Shown: positions 16,141-25,738 of the stretch, one piece after another
How the letters are laid out: every line of letters starts with the position of its first letter
Numbering within the stretch: the first letter of the stretch is position 1
Source of the DNA: Acetobacter orientalis
GTDB taxonomy: Bacteria; Pseudomonadota; Alphaproteobacteria; Acetobacterales; Acetobacteraceae
DNA: 64,000 nt
Direction: 5' to 3'
Assembly (NCBI RefSeq): GCF_000963965.1
Contig: NZ_BAMX01000014.1
Location: 186,001 to 250,000 of the forward strand
Program-made: the position numbers and the translations under genes
The notes under the pieces: model-generated
Seen by the model: only the letters and a program-made list of their open reading frames with translations
What the model was told of the DNA's origin: nothing
Database searches by the model: none

Positions 16141-19020
16141 ATGCCCTCAGTTAAGACAATAAGTACGTTCACGCTACTTTCTACCACTGTGATGTGGAAT
16201 ATGGCGTATGGTGCCACGCATATGTTCTCTATTCCTGCGGGTACGGTGCCTGAAGCGCTTTCGGCTTTTCAGAAGCAATCTGGCGTAGGGGTTGTTGCAA
16301 AGGGGCGCGATTTTCAGAATGTTAGGGTTTCTGCCATTCATGGCATGATGGACGACCGAGAGGCCCTGCAAAAACTGCTTGCAGGCACGCCTTTACAAGT
16401 AAAAGCACCGGGTAATGGTTCTACCCTTATTGTGAGCAAGAAGCCGGACGCAAAGCTTGTGCAGCAAGGGGTAAACGACGTTGAAGGGCTTTTTGTAACG
16501 GGCCACCGTAGAAGCCAGTCAGAAAAGCGTAATTCTAATATTATTATGGATACGGTTGCGTATGACCCCTTTGAAAACCTTGGTGGTGTGTCATCAGTTG
16601 CGCAATCTCTCATTCAGCTACCCGGTGTTACGGGCATTACCGATGGTGATGAGCCACGTTATGTGAGTATTAGGGGTATTAGCCCAGAATTGAACCACAC
16701 AACGATGGACGGCATTACAATGGCCACCGTTGGGGAAAATGGTGGGTCTGGCTCGCGTAAGGTTAACCTTCAAAATGTACCGTCAGAAATGACATCTCGT
16801 ACCAATATTTATAAAAGCTTTACCGCCGAGCAAGAGGGAGATGCGATTGGTGGTGACATTGATATGGTGCCAATGAGCGCTTTTGACCATAAAGGGCTTT
16901 ATAAATTTATTGATGCGTATGGTATTTGGTCTAGCAAGCGTGGCGGCGTAGGCGCTAACGGCCTTAAAGGGTATGACCCGCATATGGGGCAGGGTGCTAA
17001 AGGGACTTTTTCTGATACTTTTGGTAAAAATAAGCAGTTTGGTATCGTTCTTTCTATGCGTTACCAGCACAGGGTGCGAAACACCACCAAGCAGTGGCAA
17101 AACTATACCTATCAAGGGGCAAACGGGAAATATGCCACAACCCCAGATGATAGTTGGAACGGAAATATTAAGCCCAACCAGTTTTCTGCAGGTGAGTATG
17201 CGAACGCGGTTACAAATTTAGGTGGTTCAGGGCGCTTAGAATGGAAGCCAAGCCATAACCTTTACGCATCGCTCATGGGGTGGTCTTACACCCGGTGGGA
17301 ACATTCTGTTATGGATAAACAGGATTATAACCTTAAAAACGCAACACCCGGTGTAATGGGTGACGATAACACATTACAAGTTAATAGCATTTACGTAAGA
17401 CGCCGGCAAAATGAATGGCACCGACAAAATAGCGGTATTATTGGCCATTTAGACTGGCATTCTGGCAAGCATCATTTGCTGGCACGTGCTGGTTATACAA
17501 TGGAATCTTATAATGATTACCAGCCATATATTGCAGCCAGAACATACCCAACCAAAAAACTGACAGCAGGTTATTCAGGTTATCCGAACAGTGATGATAT
17601 GTATAATATGAATTATCTTTCTGATCCTAATGTTGCGCAAAATTCGCAGTGGGATCTTTATAGCGGCGGAAATTACCAGATTTGGGATAAGTCATGGCAG
17701 CATGTTCCGACAGCACGGTTGGATTATGATTGGAATACGGGTGAACATGACCGTGGGTTTGGGGTGGCTGCCGGGTTTGAATGGCGTGAAATGTCTATGT
17801 CTTATCAAAGAGAGCGCATAGATTATGGTGACCCAAACTCGAAAACAACGGGCGATTATAATAATAGTATGTTGTTTTCTAACCATACACCGTGGCTCAG
17901 CTCTTTTCCTGAAACGTTTATTGGCGATAACGGCTATAATTTCCCTTGGTCGAGTTTGCCTGTTAATGCGGCTACTTCGGCCTATAATAGTCGCGCAGCA
18001 GACTATAAATACCGTGAAGATATTTATGATGGTTACTTGTCTTTACACTATGCCCTAAAGCATACAGTTTTTATTGCAGGTGTGCGTGTGGATGGCACCA
18101 ATTACATGGGCTGGACACCTGTTATTAACGGGGCAACCAAAAGCGTTTCTCCGGGGTATGCCAAAAACCCCGGGGGCTATACGCGGCCCTTACCCTCTTT
18201 TGATGTTGTGCATCATTTTGCGCAGGGCTTTAATTTGCATGGGTCTTTTAGCCAGACCATTGGGCGTGCGGCACCCGGCCAGTTAGCGCAGGCACGTAAT
18301 GAAAATTGTAGTGGTGATGGAGATGGTAGCGCAACAGACTGCACTGTGAGCGTTGGGAATCCTAACCTAAAGCCACGCCAATCTAACAATTTTGATGTGT
18401 CTTTAGATAAATGGTTTAACCATGGTAACGGGCTTTTTAGCGTAGCCTTTTTTAGTAAGTGGATAAAGAACGACATTTTGACGAGCCGTTCTATTTATGT
18501 GCAAGACGGTTTAAGTTACGAAGTAACCCAACCTATGAACTCCAAAGCTGCCGGAGTAAAAGGGGTTGAGGTTAATATGCTTAACCGTAACATGCACCTT
18601 TTTAGCCAGATTATTGATGCGCAAGCCAACGTAACGTGGATGCAGGGGCATGAAAGCTACTCGAACGGTTCAACAACCTATAAATATCATAAAATGATGT
18701 ACCAGCCCCAGTTTATCGCAAATGGTATGTTAACGTGGCATATCCCGCAAATTAAGGGGGCTTTGCGGGCAACGGTTAATTATTCGGGCAAATATTATAC
18801 GTCTTTTGGGTCTACACCGGGTGCTTCAAGTGGGTTCGATAAGTTTCTTACTTTCAATATGGGCTTTTGGCATGAAGTGTACCCCGGTATTACCTTGAAA
18901 TACGAGGTTATGAACCTTGCAAACTACCAGCCTACATACTTGACAGGTGACCACCTGCAATTTGCAGATGAGCGCGACAATTATGGGCGCGCAGTCTACT
19001 TCCATGTTATTTTTCATTAA
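16141..19020 (+). CDS. TonB-dependent outer-membrane receptor with N-terminal signalling (STN) domain
   Basis: This receptor of about 959 residues has a signal peptide ending near 'MAYGA' and an STN domain (about 27–95, 'FSIPAGTVPEALSAFQKQSG', 'LLAGTPLQVK'). A plug domain follows ('VSSVAQSLIQLPGVT', 'RYVSIRGISPELNHTTMDGI'), then a long 22-strand-type barrel rich in aromatic residues, ending 'GRAVYFHVIFH' with the usual terminal aromatic/hydrophobic pattern. The ATG at 16141 is chosen over a GTG at 16102 because it directly starts the signal peptide. The STN domain and adjacent FecI/FecR indicate surface signalling. The ligand is unknown; the next gene is a PhoD-like phosphatase. Confidence 0.92.
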   Translation: MPSVKTISTFTLLSTTVMWNMAYGATHMFSIPAGTVPEALSAFQKQSGVGVVAKGRDFQNVRVSAIHGMMDDREALQKLLAGTPLQVKAPGNGSTLIVSKKPDAKLVQQGVNDVEGLFVTGHRRSQSEKRNSNIIMDTVAYDPFENLGGVSSVAQSLIQLPGVTGITDGDEPRYVSIRGISPELNHTTMDGITMATVGENGGSGSRKVNLQNVPSEMTSRTNIYKSFTAEQEGDAIGGDIDMVPMSAFDHKGLYKFIDAYGIWSSKRGGVGANGLKGYDPHMGQGAKGTFSDTFGKNKQFGIVLSMRYQHRVRNTTKQWQNYTYQGANGKYATTPDDSWNGNIKPNQFSAGEYANAVTNLGGSGRLEWKPSHNLYASLMGWSYTRWEHSVMDKQDYNLKNATPGVMGDDNTLQVNSIYVRRRQNEWHRQNSGIIGHLDWHSGKHHLLARAGYTMESYNDYQPYIAARTYPTKKLTAGYSGYPNSDDMYNMNYLSDPNVAQNSQWDLYSGGNYQIWDKSWQHVPTARLDYDWNTGEHDRGFGVAAGFEWREMSMSYQRERIDYGDPNSKTTGDYNNSMLFSNHTPWLSSFPETFIGDNGYNFPWSSLPVNAATSAYNSRAADYKYREDIYDGYLSLHYALKHTVFIAGVRVDGTNYMGWTPVINGATKSVSPGYAKNPGGYTRPLPSFDVVHHFAQGFNLHGSFSQTIGRAAPGQLAQARNENCSGDGDGSATDCTVSVGNPNLKPRQSNNFDVSLDKWFNHGNGLFSVAFFSKWIKNDILTSRSIYVQDGLSYEVTQPMNSKAAGVKGVEVNMLNRNMHLFSQIIDAQANVTWMQGHESYSNGSTTYKYHKMMYQPQFIANGMLTWHIPQIKGALRATVNYSGKYYTSFGSTPGASSGFDKFLTFNMGFWHEVYPGITLKYEVMNLANYQPTYLTGDHLQFADERDNYGRAVYFHVIFH

Positions 19021-19054
19021 AGTTTAACAACCGGCTGTTCAGAGAGGTGGCTTT

Positions 19055-20689
19055 ATGCCGTCTCTCTTGTTTTGGGGTTTTGTTATGGTTTCTTTTGGTC
19101 GGCGTGGGTTTGTTTCTGGCTTGGTAGCTGGGGGTGTTGGTAGTAGCTTTTTACTTGAGCGGGCGTTTGCTGCGCAAAAAGACCCCAGAAACCTTGATAA
19201 AAACCCTAAATTTATTGCTTCGCCTTTTACATTAGGCGTTGCCTCTGGCGACCCAGAGCCAGATGGTTTTGTTATTTGGACACGTCTTGCCCCCACGCCA
19301 TTAGATGAAGCAGGCGGTATGCCGCTTAAGCCCATGTATGTGGTGTGGGAAGTGGCGGAAGATGAAAAATTAACCCGTGTTGTAGCCCGTGGGCAAGAAC
19401 TGGCACACCCTGAGCTTGCGCATTCTGTGCATGTTGAGGTGGCCGGGCTTAAAACAGATAGACCGTATTGGTACCGCTTTCGGGTTGGGGGGTATGAAAG
19501 CCCGATAGGCCGTGGGCAAACATTGCCTGCACCGGGCGCGCAAATTGACCGTGTACGTTTTGCCGCAGCAGGCTGCCAGCACTACGAGGAAGGCTACTAT
19601 ACGGCATGGCGCGCAATTGCGCAGGAGCCGGTTGATTTTGTGTTCCATTATGGAGACTATATTTACGAAGGTAAGGATAGTGGGCCCGGCATGAAACAAA
19701 TGAATGGCCGCCCCTTTAAGGTCTTACGCCGCCATGTAGGGCCGGAGTGTTATTCTTTAGATGAATACCGCCGCCGTTATGCCCAGTATAAAACAGATGA
19801 AGACCTGCAAGCAGCCCATGCGGCAACATCATGGTTTGTGAGCTTTGATGACCACGAGGTTGATAATAATTGGGCGGGCGATACAGACCAAGATGGCACG
19901 CCGCCTGAAGTCTTTTTATTCCGTCGTGCCGTGGCGATGCAGGCCTATTATGAGCATATGCCGCTCCGTCGCCGCTCTTTGCCTAACGGCAGCCACATGC
20001 AAATGTACCGCAGTGCCCGTTACGGTAATTTGCTGAACGTGTTTGTGCTAGATACCCGGCAGTACCGGAGCGACCAAGCCTATGGTGATAAAGACGTAGC
20101 GCAAGGCAAAGATGTTTGGTCGCCCCAACGCACCATGATGGGGGAGCAGCAAGAGCAATGGCTGTTTAACGGGCTTGCACAGTCTGATACGCGGTGGAAC
20201 TTGCTTGCGCATCAGGTCATGATGTTAAACTTGGCGCAACGGCATTCTGCCCAGTCAGAGCTGACTTATAGCATGGATCAGTGGTCGGGTTATTTGTATA
20301 GCCGCAAGCGGTTGCTGGATTTTGTGCAACAGAACTGCCCCGGCAATGTTGTGAATATAACAGGCGATGCCCACCGCCATTTTGCCGGAGACCTGCTTGT
20401 AAATAGTGATGATAAAAAGCCGGTTTCTGTCGAGTTTTTGGCAACATCCATTACATCTGGCTCTGATGGTGTGGGTGATAATGACCATTTTAGCCAGTCT
20501 GTAAGGCAAGAAAACCCGTGGCTAAAAGCCACAACAGATAAACGCGGTTACGTATTATGTGACATAGACCGTGACCACTGGCGTGGAGACCTGAAAATTA
20601 TTGATAAGGTGATGGAGCAAAACGGCACACTATCAACTTATGCCAGCTTTGTGACAGAGCGCGGTAACCCCGGTTTACAGCGTGCTTAA
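19055..20689 (+). CDS. PhoD-like alkaline phosphatase/phosphodiesterase, Tat-exported
   Basis: This 544-residue enzyme has a twin-arginine signal ('FGRRGFVSG' then a hydrophobic stretch to 'ERAFAAQ'). The N-terminal PhoD domain is 'FTLGVASGDPEPDGFVIWTR'. The metallophosphatase core has 'FHYGDYIYEG', 'VSFDDHEVDNNW' and 'NITGDAHRHFAGD', which supply the metal ligands. PhoD enzymes hydrolyse phosphodiesters and phosphomonoesters outside the cytoplasm. AGAGG is well placed before ATG 19055; ATG 19085 is an alternative. It follows the receptor gene by 34 bases, so the two are probably co-transcribed and the receptor may import a phosphate-containing ligand. Confidence 0.92.
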   Translation: MPSLLFWGFVMVSFGRRGFVSGLVAGGVGSSFLLERAFAAQKDPRNLDKNPKFIASPFTLGVASGDPEPDGFVIWTRLAPTPLDEAGGMPLKPMYVVWEVAEDEKLTRVVARGQELAHPELAHSVHVEVAGLKTDRPYWYRFRVGGYESPIGRGQTLPAPGAQIDRVRFAAAGCQHYEEGYYTAWRAIAQEPVDFVFHYGDYIYEGKDSGPGMKQMNGRPFKVLRRHVGPECYSLDEYRRRYAQYKTDEDLQAAHAATSWFVSFDDHEVDNNWAGDTDQDGTPPEVFLFRRAVAMQAYYEHMPLRRRSLPNGSHMQMYRSARYGNLLNVFVLDTRQYRSDQAYGDKDVAQGKDVWSPQRTMMGEQQEQWLFNGLAQSDTRWNLLAHQVMMLNLAQRHSAQSELTYSMDQWSGYLYSRKRLLDFVQQNCPGNVVNITGDAHRHFAGDLLVNSDDKKPVSVEFLATSITSGSDGVGDNDHFSQSVRQENPWLKATTDKRGYVLCDIDRDHWRGDLKIIDKVMEQNGTLSTYASFVTERGNPGLQRA

Positions 20690-20818
20690 CTTTTTAAGGT
20701 GGGGGTGAGGTATCGTATTGCTCTGAGTTTTTTCTGGCTATTTGGTTAAGCTGTTGCCTAAAGTGGCAGGTATTTGCAGCTAAGTAAGACCTTGCTGTGC
20801 CAAATTATTGAGAAAACA

Positions 20819-22753
20819 ATGGTATTGATACGCAAACGCTACCTGACCCTAACTGCCAGCACACACATAATGCTTATGCTTGGTTTATGTGTGCTGGTGC
20901 AGGCTCCTTTAGCTTTTGCGGGCCATGCGCAAAGCTATACTGTACCCCCTTTAGCCCATGCAGCTTTAGAGAATAAATCTAGTGCCCAGGTTGCAGCACA
21001 AGGCGTAACGGCACGCGTTGTTATTGAAACCTCGCACCGTTGCGGGGGGCCTATGGTGTGGCAGTCTGGGGATGCGCAACCCCCTGCCACCTGCAAAGTG
21101 GCCAAGCTTGTTATTAAAGAAACAACTGGTAGCCAACCGCAAAGCGCGAGTTTTTTGCTTTCGCCTTACGGGGCAGATGCCGGTATGTCTTACCTACAAA
21201 TGGGGCTGTATAAGCTAGATGCTACGTCTCCCACGCCACAGGTTATGGTGGCGGCGTACACTGGCGGGGCACATTGTTGTGAGGTGGCGTCGCTTTTTGG
21301 CCGTATGCCAGATGGAACATGGCACGAAACCTCTTTGGGCCAGAATGATGGAGACGGCCTGCCACCTGTAGTAGACGCAGCCCAAAATGGCGCAGCCCAG
21401 TTACAACTGCTCGACCAGTCTTTTCTCTATACGTTTTCTTCTTACGCTGGGTCTTACGCGCCGCTTATTTTATACCGCTACCAAGCTGGTGCCTTGGCAA
21501 ATGTTACGCGTGATGTTGCCTACAGGCCGTATTTGGCGGCACGGTTAAAAGAGGCTCAGCAAAACTGGGTTAAATATGGCCGGTCTGAACCCAATGGCTT
21601 TTTGGCGTATTATGTAGCGACCAAAGCCAATATGGGACAATTTGCAGAAGGTTGGCGGTATATGCTGGCCCATAAAGATAACCAGCCCGACACGATGTTT
21701 GGCATTTCTCCGTGTGATTTAAAGTCGGGCAACACCCGCAACTGCTCTAAAGCCGAGCAAAAGCCGCTACCTTTCCCTAAAGGGTTGGCGCTCTTTCTTG
21801 CTAAAAATGGGTATATTACGGCCCAGCAAGCGCAAGATGCTTTAAGTGGCCGTACACAGCCTGTGCCGCCTGTGGCGCAAGAAGGGGCGGGACACTACAA
21901 GCCTGATTTTTCTTGTGAGCCACCACCGGAAAATAATGGTGTAGCACAGATGCTTTGCCAAAATAGTGACGCCGCAAAGCAAGAGCTGCGGTTTGACCAA
22001 GTCTATTACGCACTGCGCTACCTTGTGGGGCAGGACGGCTGGAAAGACCTAAAACAGCAGGTCATTTTAGATGAAAATGCCGCAAACCAACGCTGTGGCT
22101 TGCCTATACCGGGGGCCGTAGACCAAACGGTGCCAGACGGTGCCGCCGCCTGTTATAGCGCAGAAATGGACCGCCTGACCGAAGCCTACCGTGCCCGCCT
22201 ACAAGGCGCGCCCGCAGCAGAGCAAGAAGCTGCGCGCGATATAGACCAGCACATTGCCCTGCAACAAAAGCTGATAGAGCTTGGCTATTTACCCGCTGGC
22301 ACCGTGGCGGATGGCGTGTATGGAGAAGGCACACGTGCAGCCATTACAACATGGCAGCGCGTAGCGCAGCGGCCAGAAATTACGGGTTTTCTCTCACAAG
22401 CTGATGCCCAAGCCCTTATACCCGCCGTAAGTGCTGCTGTTACAGCCCCGCCAGCACGGCTACCGGGCGAGAGTGCAACGCCAGCAGCGCAATCCCCCGC
22501 ACCCGTGCCCGATAATGCCGTGCCACCAACCCAAAATACGCCAAGAAGCATTTGGAGCCTTTGGCTGGTATGTATGCTTAGTGTGGTGGGGCTTGCTGTT
22601 TATGTGTTTCCGGCAGTGCTGGCCTACGTGCGTAATGCCCCCAAAAAAGGGTTGGTGGTAGCGCTTAACCTGTTACTTGGCTGGACTTTGATAGGGTGGG
22701 GCGCTGCCTTGGTGTTAGCGCTTGCCCCTGTTGGCAAGCGGCAAGGGGAGTAA
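20819..22753 (+). CDS. Multidomain envelope protein: LprI-like, peptidoglycan-binding and superinfection-immunity-like segments
   Basis: This 644-residue protein starts with a signal peptide (about 1–33, ending 'PLAFAGHA'). Residues about 35–320 form an unknown domain. Residues about 363–462 resemble the LprI/DUF1311 lysozyme-inhibitor type, with 'FSCEPPPENNGVAQMLCQN' and paired cysteines. Residues about 474–533 are a PG_binding_1 domain ('LQQKLIELGYLPAGTVADG', 'VYGEGTRAAI'). A Pro/Ala linker follows, then two membrane segments (about 577–603 and 611–636). Their 'FPAVLAYVRN' and 'NLLLGWTLIGWGAAL' match superinfection-immunity proteins (Imm_superinfect). A TTG at 20774 is in frame, but ATG 20819 suits the signal peptide better. 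Function is unknown. Confidence 0.75.
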   Translation: MVLIRKRYLTLTASTHIMLMLGLCVLVQAPLAFAGHAQSYTVPPLAHAALENKSSAQVAAQGVTARVVIETSHRCGGPMVWQSGDAQPPATCKVAKLVIKETTGSQPQSASFLLSPYGADAGMSYLQMGLYKLDATSPTPQVMVAAYTGGAHCCEVASLFGRMPDGTWHETSLGQNDGDGLPPVVDAAQNGAAQLQLLDQSFLYTFSSYAGSYAPLILYRYQAGALANVTRDVAYRPYLAARLKEAQQNWVKYGRSEPNGFLAYYVATKANMGQFAEGWRYMLAHKDNQPDTMFGISPCDLKSGNTRNCSKAEQKPLPFPKGLALFLAKNGYITAQQAQDALSGRTQPVPPVAQEGAGHYKPDFSCEPPPENNGVAQMLCQNSDAAKQELRFDQVYYALRYLVGQDGWKDLKQQVILDENAANQRCGLPIPGAVDQTVPDGAAACYSAEMDRLTEAYRARLQGAPAAEQEAARDIDQHIALQQKLIELGYLPAGTVADGVYGEGTRAAITTWQRVAQRPEITGFLSQADAQALIPAVSAAVTAPPARLPGESATPAAQSPAPVPDNAVPPTQNTPRSIWSLWLVCMLSVVGLAVYVFPAVLAYVRNAPKKGLVVALNLLLGWTLIGWGAALVLALAPVGKRQGE

Positions 22754-22764
22754 GCAAATACGCA

Positions 22765-22798
22765 GTGTTAAAAGGGGTTGTAACACTCCTTTTAACAC
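22765..22798. terminator. Hairpin between convergent genes
   Basis: An 11-bp perfect inverted repeat (GTGTTAAAAGG at 22765–22775, CCTTTTAACAC at 22788–22798) has a 12-base loop and lies between convergent genes. There is no long T-run, so it is a likely but not classical terminator. Confidence 0.55.
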
Positions 22799-22833
22799 CG
22801 TCTCTGTTGCTTAGGCCGCATTTGCTACGCGCG

Positions 22834-23280
22834 TTATGGTGTGCTGGTTTTGTTTGGGGTGGGCAGCACAATAGGGGGTGCGGGTAAGCCTGTTTGTGCC
22901 TGTTTTTGCATAACGGCAGATTCCTCTTCCTCCCTAATTAACCCTATCTCGCTTTTATATTGGTCGGGTGTGAAGAGGCCTTCTCGTAAATGTTTGGCGG
23001 CATCTACGCTTTCGGCAGCACCTTTTTCGTAAATGGGTTCGTAAGCGCCGTATGTTTCGGGACCGTATTTTTGCGTTACTTTAGCAAAACACGTCATGAG
23101 GTTCGTCATGTTGCGTTTTGGTACTAGCCCTTGCTGTGTTTGATAGGCTGACAGGCAGGCCTGCTTAGCATGGAGCAGCTTTGTTTGAGCTTGTGGCGTT
23201 TCTGGCGAGAGTGGCGCAGAGGAACAAGCGGAAAGTGCCAACAAGCAGAACAGACTGGTGCTAAAAAACGCGTGTTGCAT
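22834..23280 (-). CDS. Small lipoprotein, unknown function
   Basis: A 148-residue protein with a lipoprotein signal ('FCLLALSACSS'). The rest is mostly helical, with 'KQACLSAYQTQQG', 'NLMTCFAKV' and a 'LREGLFTPDQYKSEIGLIRE' segment. The tail is Pro-rich. An in-frame ATG four codons upstream (23292) is possible. No family is recognised. It is convergent with the multidomain envelope gene and separated by a hairpin. Confidence 0.65.
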   Translation of the reverse strand: MQHAFFSTSLFCLLALSACSSAPLSPETPQAQTKLLHAKQACLSAYQTQQGLVPKRNMTNLMTCFAKVTQKYGPETYGAYEPIYEKGAAESVDAAKHLREGLFTPDQYKSEIGLIREEEESAVMQKQAQTGLPAPPIVLPTPNKTSTP

Positions 23281-23500
23281 ACAAGCCAGCATAAATGCAG
23301 CATTTATTTACGCAATATATGTTTGGCTTTGTGCATAGGTGCCAACATTACGCATAGGGTTTACGTGCTTAAATTTGAATTATGTGTTTTTGCGTACCGC
23401 AGGAGAGCTATCTCTTGCCGGTAGAGCATGACCTAACGGGTACAAGCACTTTACCTATAGTAAGGTGTAAGTCTTTTTATTTTCTGAGGAAAAACAACAA

Positions 23501-23586
23501 TGGTGGAGGGAGTTGGATTCGAACCAACGTAGGCGTACGCCAGCGGATTTACAGTCCGCCCCCTTTAGCCACTCGGGCATCCCTCC
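23501..23586 (-). tRNA. tRNA-Tyr (anticodon GTA)
   Basis: Read on the minus strand, this 86-base sequence has a 7-bp acceptor stem (GGAGGGA / TCCCTCC), an encoded CCA, and the D-arm 'GAGTGGCTAAAG'. The anticodon loop is 'CTGTAAA', giving GTA. A long class II variable arm and 'GGTTCGAATCC' T-arm follow. The class II shape with GTA identifies tyrosine. Queuosine would be placed at the G of this anticodon, which links it to queH at the other end of the window. Confidence 0.96.
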
Positions 23587-23753
23587 GGGTTGTTGAAGGC
23601 TGAATTATAGGGCAGGGGCGCTGTTGTCAACGGGGCAATAGCGCTCTTGTGCATTTTTCATGGAAAAAACTTTTGTTTATGATGGGGCTGGACAGCGCCA
23701 GGGCAGCAGCAGAAGGTGCCGGGCAATAGCTAAGATCATCAGGAGAAGAGTTT

Positions 23754-24572
23754 TTGAGCAAACAAGTTGTCGCCAAACGGCATACGCCGCGTTCTCTGGC
23801 TCTGCTGGATGCTCCCGTTGTGTCGCTCACGGCATACACAGCCCCTATGGCGAAGTTGATGGACCCCCATTGCGACCTTTTGCTGGTGGGGGATTCGTTG
23901 GGCATGGTGGTGTACGGTATGGACTCAACTCTGGCTGTTACGACAGAGATGATGATAGCCCACGGCCAAGCCGTGGTGCGTGGCAGCCAAAAAGCATGCG
24001 TTGCCATAGACCTGCCTTTTGGTAGCTACCAAAAAAGCCCACAGCAGGCTTTTGAAACAGCGGCGGAGGTTATGGCCCGCACCGGTGCTGGCTGTGTGAA
24101 GCTGGAAGGCGGCATAGAAATGGCCGAAACCATTCAGTTTTTAACCCAGCGTGGTATTCCGGTTATTGGGCATATTGGCTTAAAGCCGCAGGCGGTGCAT
24201 GCACATGGCGGCTTTCGTATGCTGGGGCGCGGTACTGAAGCTGAGCAAATAATGGCAGATGCCAAAGCTGTGGCGGATGCTGGTGCATTTGCTGTGGTGA
24301 TTGAAAGCACCCTAGAGCCAGTTGCCCGCGCCATTACGGAAGCGCTGCCCATTATTACCATTGGTATTGGGGCCTCTCCCGCATGTGGGGGGCAAGTGCT
24401 GGTGGGCGAAGATATGCTGGGCCTATTTACAGACTTTACGCCCCGTTTTGTAAAACGGTTTGGCAATTTGGCAGCAGAGGTAGACCGGGCTGTGGCAGAC
24501 TACGCCGCTGCTGTGCGTAGCCGCCAGTTTCCCGGTCCGGAGCAGTGTGTGGGGCTTGTTAAAAAAGACTAA
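23754..24572 (+). CDS. panB: 3-methyl-2-oxobutanoate hydroxymethyltransferase
   Basis: PanB transfers a hydroxymethyl group from 5,10-methylene-THF to 2-oxoisovalerate, the first committed step to pantothenate. The 272-residue protein has the family motifs '[14 protein letters not shown]', '[13 protein letters not shown]', '[15 protein letters not shown]', 'DLPFGSYQ', 'VKLEGG', 'GHIGLKPQ' and 'TIGIGAS'. The start is TTG 23754, supported by AGGAG at 23740–23744 and by the absence of a nearby ATG. It stands alone after tRNA-Tyr; no panC or panD is adjacent. Confidence 0.95.
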   Translation: MSKQVVAKRHTPRSLALLDAPVVSLTAYTAPMAKLMDPHCDLLLVGDSLGMVVYGMDSTLAVTTEMMIAHGQAVVRGSQKACVAIDLPFGSYQKSPQQAFETAAEVMARTGAGCVKLEGGIEMAETIQFLTQRGIPVIGHIGLKPQAVHAHGGFRMLGRGTEAEQIMADAKAVADAGAFAVVIESTLEPVARAITEALPIITIGIGASPACGGQVLVGEDMLGLFTDFTPRFVKRFGNLAAEVDRAVADYAAAVRSRQFPGPEQCVGLVKKD

Positions 24573-24592
24573 CAACAGGCCCCAGTTTTTTA
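24550..24592 (+). terminator. Rho-independent terminator of panB
   Basis: The stem TGGGGC-TTGTT pairs with AACAA-GCCCCA (three-base bulge) and is followed by GTTTTTT. The 5' arm lies within the last codons of panB. Confidence 0.65.
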
Positions 24593-24599
24593 TAGGCGC

Positions 24600-25691
24600 T
24601 TATTGGTAACGGTTAAGCCACCAGCCATAAGAAGGCGGCAGTATGGCCCCTGCCTCTTTTTTATGGAGCGCTTTGGCAGCCGCAAACGGCCAATGGGGGT
24701 TGGCAAGTAAGGGGCGGCCTATGGTTACCATATCTAACCCGCCAGTGCGGATAAGCGCATCTGCCTGCCTGCCTTCACTAATATACCAAGAAGTTGAAAC
24801 AGGTAGGCCGGTTTCTTCTGCCGTGCGGCGTGCCCATGGGCCCATAAACCCAGCGCTCCAGGGAATGGTAGCGGTGGGGGTTGAAAAACCTATGCTGACA
24901 TCAAGAAAATCTAGTCCTGCGCTCCGTAGTTTTTTGAGCAGAGAGACGGAATCTGCAAAGGTTTCTTCATCTCGGCCATCAAATTCAATAACGCCAAAAC
25001 GGGCGGTAAGGGGTAGGTTTTCAGGCCAGACAGCTTTTACGGCTTCTAGCGTTTCTATAAGAAAGCGTGCGCGGTTTTCGGCCGAGCCACCATATTGGTC
25101 TGTGCGCTGGTTGGAATGAGCCGAGAAAAAGCTTTGCGCCAGATAACCATGGGCAAAATGGAGCATAAGCCACTGGAACCCGGCATCTCGTGCGCGTTCG
25201 GTTGCTTTTACAAAGTCTGCTTTAACGCGGGCAATGTCATCCAATGTCATTTCTTGTGGGGTGCGGTTTAGGTCTCCGCCAAAAGCAAGGGGAGAGGGCG
25301 CAATGGGCTGCCAGCTTTTGGGGGCACCTGCGGGAATATGGTCATCGCCTTCCCATGGTATGTTGGCACTGGCTTTGCGGCCTGCATGCGCAAGCTGAAT
25401 ACCGGGGACTGCCCCTGCTTTACGAATGGAAGCCACAATGGGGGTTAAAGCTTGGGCCTGTTGGTCGTTCCAGAGGCCAAGGCAGTTTGGGGTAATACGC
25501 CCTTCAGGAGAAACGGCGGTGGCTTCAACCACCACCAAGGCGGAACCACCACGCGCTAAAGACGTATAATGCACGGAGTGCCAGTCGTTTGCTAAGCCAT
25601 CTTGGGCTTGGTACTGGCACATGGGGCCAACCATAATACGGTTGCGTAGTGTAACATCTTTAAGGGTATAGCTATCGAAAAGACCAGCCAT
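24600..25691 (-). CDS. NADH:flavin oxidoreductase, old yellow enzyme (YqjM-like)
   Basis: This 363-residue FMN-dependent ene-reductase reduces activated C=C bonds of enones and similar electrophiles. It resembles the YqjM subgroup: 'RNRIMVGPMCQYQA' with the redox-tuning Cys near residue 26, 'VVVEATAVSPEGR', 'IQLAHAGRKAS', 'HFAHGYLAQSFFS' and 'DMVTIGRPLLANP'. It is divergent from an ArsR-family gene with a perfect palindrome between them, so it is probably repressed by that regulator. Electrophile or quinone stress is a likely signal by family knowledge. Confidence 0.93.
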   Translation of the reverse strand: MAGLFDSYTLKDVTLRNRIMVGPMCQYQAQDGLANDWHSVHYTSLARGGSALVVVEATAVSPEGRITPNCLGLWNDQQAQALTPIVASIRKAGAVPGIQLAHAGRKASANIPWEGDDHIPAGAPKSWQPIAPSPLAFGGDLNRTPQEMTLDDIARVKADFVKATERARDAGFQWLMLHFAHGYLAQSFFSAHSNQRTDQYGGSAENRARFLIETLEAVKAVWPENLPLTARFGVIEFDGRDEETFADSVSLLKKLRSAGLDFLDVSIGFSTPTATIPWSAGFMGPWARRTAEETGLPVSTSWYISEGRQADALIRTGGLDMVTIGRPLLANPHWPFAAAKALHKKEAGAILPPSYGWWLNRYQ

Positions 25692-25738
25692 GATAAAAAC
25701 CTTTTTAAACCGGAACGTATTTTACCCTATGGATGGGG

